64,000 nucleotides of DNA from Motacilla alba alba (lineage: Eukaryota; Chordata; Aves; Passeriformes; Motacillidae), in NCBI RefSeq assembly GCF_015832195.1, contig NC_052018.1, positions 2,865,356 to 2,929,355 of the forward strand, given 5' to 3'. A model generated the notes under the pieces. The model was not told the DNA's origin, made no database searches, and saw only the letters and a program-made list of their open reading frames with translations. The translations under genes were made by a program, and so were the position numbers. Below, piece by piece: positions 58,561-64,000 of the stretch; position 1 is the first letter of the stretch, and the number at the start of each line of letters is the position of its first letter.

Positions 58561-61500
58561 CTACTCTGTGCCCATAAATCATTCAGGAGATGGAAAGCCA
58601 AACCAGGGGATCTTACCAGGGTTTAGTCAAACTTTGAAGCGCTCACCACTTTTGTAAAAAGCTCAGCATCTCTGGGACAGTCCTGGGATGCATCCAGCAG
58701 CTTTTAGCACCTGCAGTGATCGGATCCTCAGCACAAAATATGTGGTGAAGCATTTAAAAAAAATAAAACCTGTTGCAATTGTATATTTTTCATAGATTTT
58801 TGTTTTGTCCAGTCCCTGGGGTGATAAGTTTTCATCTAATTTTTTCTTCTGGTTTATCTTGCTTTTCAGCCTGAAGATATGAATGTATAAAGGAAGTAGA
58901 AATTTGGAAGCACTAGCAAAAACAGAAGACATGTTATGAATTTATTTCTACTTTAATAGAGAAAGAAAGTGCCAAGGAAAACCAATATTAAGAACAGGTG
59001 AAAAAAAAATCTGGATAGAAGAGCAAACTGATTTTTCCAAATCAGTTGCATCAAAATTCTGCTTGTTTTAAAATTTTATTTATTTATTTCCAGAGAAATT
59101 GCTGAAATTTCTCATGCAACACATTGTTCAAATGTGCACCACGTTCAGGAGATTCACCCCAATTCTTGCAAAACACTTTCTGTGCTTTATTATTTTAATA
59201 GGAACTTTGTAAATTTGAAGGATTGATCGTTTCCAAGGCCATTCATAACTCTGAATTACACTGATCCTGGGATGGATTTTTAAAGGTATTTGTGTGTGAC
59301 CTCCTGCCCTCACTGTGAAAAGAATCCCTAGATAAATAAACAAATCCTTGATGTCTTCTGGCAGCAAAATATAACAGAGTAAAGCCCCAAACAAACTTTT
59401 TATAGACATCTCCCCCTTTTTAAAAGTCATTCCAAAGTTTAAAGTCTTAGCCATAAATTTTATGGCATTATACAATGTAATGCTTATTCTTATGTTACCC
59501 AGAGGGAATCCCAGGCTCTGATATCTCCATAAATCCCATCCATGCCCTGTTTATGGAAGGGAAATTCCTTATAGCTGTGCTTTAATAGTGGGATTTCAAC
59601 ACAAATTTTACCTCTGGCAGCAACACAGGGCCAGGTAATATCAGCAATTTATGTGCTGGTAGAATGAGGCCCCTAATGAGAATTTTCTCCTCTTGTTGAC
59701 TAAAAGTTTTTATTTTCCTTATCATCTGCTCAGTTTGCTGATCCAGCCTGTGCCAAAGCAACTGGTTTTACCTGTCATGTTGCATTTTATTGGAGTGGCT
59801 CCTTCCTCAGACTAAGATTCCACATTGGATTTAAATCTGTATGAAAATAAAATGGATTTTATATCCTTGGAGGAAACGGAGAATCTCCAGAGAGCTCGAA
59901 AAATACGAAATTCAGCAGGAGAGCAGGTTTAGCTGCTGCAAGACAGGTTTGTTATCCCAGAAAAGCAACCCCCACCCCAACACAAGGCAGTCATCGATGC
60001 TCTGAAGAATGCATATTTAGGGAGTTGTGTAATGTTTGCAGCCTTTATCTCCTCCTGATTCTGAAGGTACAGGATCGGTGAGACCTGAACTGCCTTGACT
60101 TCAAAGGCTGGAATGTGTTACAGCTTCATCTGCTCAATCATCTTCTTGCTGCAGAGGAGACACCTGCAAAAACCACATTTTTGGGCTTTTTCACCCATCC
60201 CCACTTTCCCTCGGACACCCGATCTAAACCCAGATCTAATTTTTCCAGCTGCGTTTACACAAATAAAAATAAAAAAGATTTAATGTGCTTTGCAAATAGC
60301 ATCCCAGGCCGAAGTGCCAGCTCCAGATCTCCCCAGATCTAATGAGCTGGCGATTCGATTTTGGAACCGTGGAATTGTGATGAGTCGAGGTGATGCTGTC
60401 ACCAGTGGGAGCCGCAGGATTTTATTGATGGAAAAGGATTTTATCAGCCACCAAAAAAATTCCTTTCTGACTCCACAGGCAAGAGTGACACCCGGTGGCT
60501 GTGGAGCAAAATAAAGTCAGCTCTGATTGCAATGTTCCCTTTTTCTCTCTTGTCTAGTGCTTTTTTTCCTGCCGATTTTAAAGGAAGAGCTGGCACAGGA
60601 ATGTAATTCTACCCCCTGGAGAATCGACATCCATCCCCTGCTGGCACAGATTCCCTGGGACCAGCTCCTTTGGGAAGACACCAGGAGAGCAAAGGGATGC
60701 TGGCACCCCTCCTGTGGATCCCAAAATTCTGCAGCCAAGCAGGGAGGCACAGATGGGGCCCTGGCATCCTTAATTTGGGCAGAGGATTTCCACTGATCCT
60801 GCCGCAGCCCTTCCCAAGTTTTTTCCAGGCTTGTGGTCATTAGGACATGAGGTGGGATTTATTTTAAGCCTGTTTTATCAAAAATAACAAGATTAGCTCA
60901 GTTATCAGAGGGAGGTGGATACCTGGGAGGGTTTTTGTTTTTTTTTTTTTTGCTTTGTGCCTGCTAGATGTTGTTTATTACACACTAAAAATTATGGGAC
61001 AAAAGGAATGAAACAACATTTTTCTACTGCTACTGTGGCTGTAACGTGAATCCCATCACTAAGTGGTTGCTGAAGTGCACTGTGAATTGCTAAATACCAC
61101 AAGGAGAGTGCTAAAATATAGATAAACAATCTTTCACGAAAAATGGGCTTTGTTTGGACTTTCATTTAGAATTACTAAACATGAAAATGGAAACGTCCAG
61201 GTAATTACATCACTCACTGAGCTGTGGCTTTAATAAATGTCAAGAGTTGGCAGAGCCCTGCTGTGAGTTGGTGTCACAGGCTCCCCTGGAAATGTGCCCG
61301 TGGAGCAAAGCAATGGTTTGGTTCCTCAATCTGAGTTCCTGAGATGTTTCTGGGTGGGAGATCCATGATATTCCATATTCCCTAAGCACCCATCCCTATC
61401 TCAACGTGCAAAGAGAGGCAGCTCAGGCTGAGGTCTGAGCACTCCAGTTTGGTTTACTGGGAAGATAAAGCCCAGCTCTGGTATTTGGATCTTGACGCTG

Positions 61501-61789
61501 GCTCTGCTTCCAGTTCTCTGCTTCCCTGGTGCTGCTGGATTTAGGAGCTGGGTGATGCTGTTTCTGATTGAAAACATGGAGCAGGGGAGGGCTGCTGGAG
61601 AGAGAGATCTTGGTGCTCCCATCCCTCGCTCATGGCTGGCTGCAAAATTAAGAAAATGCAGAAATCTCTCAAAATGTGGGAACATCTGAGTGAAAATAAT
61701 GAAGTTTTCTCTTGAATGCAGTAGAAAGGAGCATCAATTTTGTGCCGCTGAGTATTTTGTGTTTTCAAAAATGCCAAAGAACCGCATGA
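58561..61789. other. Intergenic sequence, no gene recognised
   Basis: AT-rich sequence with plus-strand T-runs (for example 60937-60951). I see no CR1, LTR or RNA gene. The open frames within it (for example 60527-60796 and 59128-59475) have no recognisable domain and no splice context that I trust. Confidence 0.6.
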
Positions 61790-62108
61790 TACATCCACAT
61801 GGTCTTAAACCCCTCCAGGGATGGGGACTCCATCACTGCCCTGGGCAGCTGTGCCAGGAAGAAATTGTTCCCAATATCCAATTTAAACCTCCCCTGGCCC
61901 AGCCTGAGTCTGTTCCCTCTCATCCTGTCCCTGTTCCCTGGGAGCAGAGCAGACCCCCCCTGGCTGTCCCCTCCTGTCAGGGAGTTGTGCAGAGCCACAA
62001 GGTCCCCCCTGAGCCTCCTTTTCTCCAGGCTGAGCCCCTTTCCCAGCTCCCTCAGCCCCTCCTGGTGCTCCAGCCCCTTCCCCAGCTCCGTTCCCTTCTT
62101 TGGACATA
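61790..62108 (-). repeat. CR1 region, minus orientation
   Basis: CCCCTCCAGGGATGGGGACT, CTCATCCTGTCCCTGTTCCC, CTGTCCCCTCCTGTCAGGGA and CCAGGCTGAGCCCCTTTCCC are in consensus order. The extreme 3' tail is missing. It resembles the copy at 54822-55335. Confidence 0.92.
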
Positions 62109-63476
62109 GTCAGACATCCAAACCTCCTTCTTACATTGTCAAACAGCTTAACAGCTTCAACAGAGCTCTCAACATTCAGCAAATATTCAACAATATTTGC
62201 ATTTGGATCAACAAACTGCATCTGGAGAAAGTGACTCCAAAATGAAAATGTCCTCCAGGTCCTTCTGTGCCAGGCTGCACTTTGGCTTTTCCTTCTTTTC
62301 CATTCCCTTCTCCACCTCCATCTCCCTTTTCCCTTCTCGAAGCATTGGCACTGGTGAAGATGCAGCAAAATGGGAGTTTTCAGAATCTTTAGCTCAGAAA
62401 TCCACAGCCCTGAGGCCACACAGAAATCCTTGCTCAGCCTCAACACAGGACCTCAGCACTCTGACCTTCTCTGTTTCTTCCTCTCCCTCGTGAAGTGAAA
62501 ACAATGAAAAGCCAAATAAAAGCATCAAAATGTGAAGCATCAGGAAGACTCAGCTCAGCTGAGTCCAAGAGCTAATCCAGATGTTGTGTTTGGGGACTCC
62601 TGTGCAAATGACGTGCTCAGGGCTTTGCCAGATGCAGCCAACCTTCACTGCCTCCAATTATCCCGGGGATCTCGTGTGGAATGCATTAAAGATTTCACTG
62701 AATGTGCTCTGTGCTGAGTCACTGCTAATCTGTGGTCAAATCATGATTTACCAGCATGAAAAAAAACGTGAGGAAAAGCTGCGTTGCTCACCAAGAGTTA
62801 GTGGGAACTTTTCCCCTTGACTTCCACAGAAGATCTTTTATTTCCAGTTTTGCACATCCCTTTCTTGGCCAGTTTTTTTTGACACCTCTGCTGCGTAGGA
62901 AGGAGCCATCCCTTACTCTTCCGGCCCAAAACTCATCTGAGTTCATGGGTGATGCTGTGCGCATCCCTCGGGGCAGCGCCTGGGTTAAAATAGGCACGCA
63001 CAAGTGGAATATTCACATGAATTACCTAAACAAATCACCCTGCAGAAGGAGAACACTGATTCACAGCAGAACCAGAAATACTGGAGTGGTGGATTTGAGA
63101 TTGGCCGGGGCATGCCCAGATTATCCCAAATCAGAATTTGTATTTAATGATATATCCCAGACCACTGAAGTCTCTGAGGCCTCTGCTCTGTAGAAATGAT
63201 GAAATTACACTCTGATTCTTTCCCTAAATCTTCAATTCTTTCCATAACCAGAGCTGCCAGTGCTTTATCTCCACTTTGAGTCACTTTTGGTTTTAATTCC
63301 AGCCTTCAGATCATTCTGTCTTCATGTTCTAAATTGTATTTTAGATAGATGAGATTGTTTGCTTCCCACTCCATATTTTCTACAGAGATGCTCTGAAACT
63401 TGCTGAAGGCTTAGATAGGAACAGGAAAGCACCTTTCTGTCCTACTTCAGTTCCTAAAAATACAGGATCCAATCAC
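62109..63476. other. Intergenic sequence, no gene recognised
   Basis: Unique-looking sequence. A 145-codon plus-strand open frame (62756-63193) and others have no recognisable motifs. I see no repeat copy. Confidence 0.6.
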
Positions 63477-63648
63477 AGAAAGGGTTGTAAAGCCCTGGAA
63501 CAGGCTGCCCAGGGAAGTGCTGGAGTCACCTGGCCTGGGAGAGTTCCAAAAACGTGTGGATGTGGCACTTGAGGATGTGGTTTAGGGGTGCCCACGGTGC
63601 TGGGCCTCATTGATGATATTTTTCAGCCTCAAAAGATTCTATGGTTCA
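63477..63648 (+). repeat. CR1 3' end, plus orientation
   Basis: AGCCCTGGAACAGGCTGCCC, AGGGAAGTGCTGGAGTCACC, GTGGATGTGGCACTTGAGGA and CAAAAGATTCTATGGTTC mark the subfamily ending in a GATTCTATG tail. Confidence 0.9.
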
Positions 63649-64000
63649 TGAGATCAGTCATCTCCCCTGTCTTTGCAGAGGGGAAAGAGAAGGAAAAAAG
63701 AACCTGGAAGACAATTCTGCTTTTCTAGAATAAGTATCAAGGACGCATGGGATAAATCACCTTTTTGCTGGTGCTGATCTCTCTCTGGGGGACAGGGAGG
63801 CTTAGAGGGCCTAATTTATATTTGGTAAAGGGAAATGACTGCCACTCCAAACAACCTTTTCCCTGTTTTAGATTGCAGATCTGCAGTGATCCTCATTGTG
63901 TCTCTCCAACCACCCCAGGAATCAGTGGAGCTGCTTTTCTCCTGCCCTGCCAGCACCAGGCTGGTTATCAGGGAGGTGTGTGGCTCTGGGAACAGGTTGT
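63649..64000. other. Intergenic sequence at the right edge
   Basis: About 350 bp in which I see no gene or repeat. Confidence 0.55.

Noticed and set aside
62756..63193. 145-codon plus-strand open frame as a possible upstream gene
   Set aside because: No recognisable domain, no supporting splice or promoter context, and length compatible with chance. DUSP4, the neighbour expected from human order, is not seen.
1..64000. tRNA, rRNA, snoRNA or microRNA genes
   Set aside because: I looked for tRNA box A/B pairs and obvious hairpins and saw none convincing. A covariance-model search would be needed to exclude small RNAs.

Overview
This is a vertebrate, almost certainly avian, genomic window. The main evidence is more than twenty copies of the CR1 LINE 3' end in both orientations, the absence of mammalian SINEs, and a TG...CA solo LTR of a type I associate with songbirds. 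Passerine is my inference; the sequence does not prove it. Nothing looks prokaryotic and there is no operon, CRISPR array or plasmid-type content.

One protein-coding gene is present: the 5' part of KIF13B (kinesin-3 motor, also called GAKIN), on the minus strand. Eight coding exons join in frame with canonical GT-AG junctions. In transcription order they are 54412-54358, 42622-42529, 6399-6387 (a 13-nt microexon), 4886-4826, 3185-3093, 2480-2300, 1905-1818 and 494-360. They total exactly 720 nt, or 240 codons. The product runs from the initiator Met through the P-loop (GQTGSGKS) and switch I (NEESSRSH). The rest of the motor (switch II and onward), the FHA domain, the stalk and the CAP-Gly tail lie beyond the left edge. 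Intron 1 is about 11.7 kb, intron 2 about 36.1 kb, and introns 3-7 are 0.4-1.6 kb.

Layout: 1-6400 holds exons 3-8 in compact form. 6400-42528 is intron 2, with many CR1 fragments, a solo LTR with a perfect 5-bp target duplication (11081-11772), and microsatellites. 42623-54357 is intron 1, with a 12-copy minisatellite of ~115-126 bp units (43339-44800). 54130-54620 is a CpG-rich, TATA-less promoter around exon 1, with CCAAT, KLF/SP-like and two inverted ZNF143/THAP11-type ACTACAnnTCCCA motifs. 54655-56115 is a cluster of CR1 copies abutting the promoter. 56116-64000 is intergenic sequence upstream of the gene with no gene I recognise, but with a repeat-poor, CpG-retaining, homeodomain-site-rich block (about 57300-58560) that resembles conserved regulatory DNA.

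I found no clear undescribed system. The observations most worth checking are the 13-nt coding microexon with a NAGNAG acceptor and a distant pyrimidine tract, the in-frame-capable minisatellite in intron 1, the paired ZNF143-type promoter motifs, the CR1 fold-back inverted duplication, and the CpG-retaining intergenic block.
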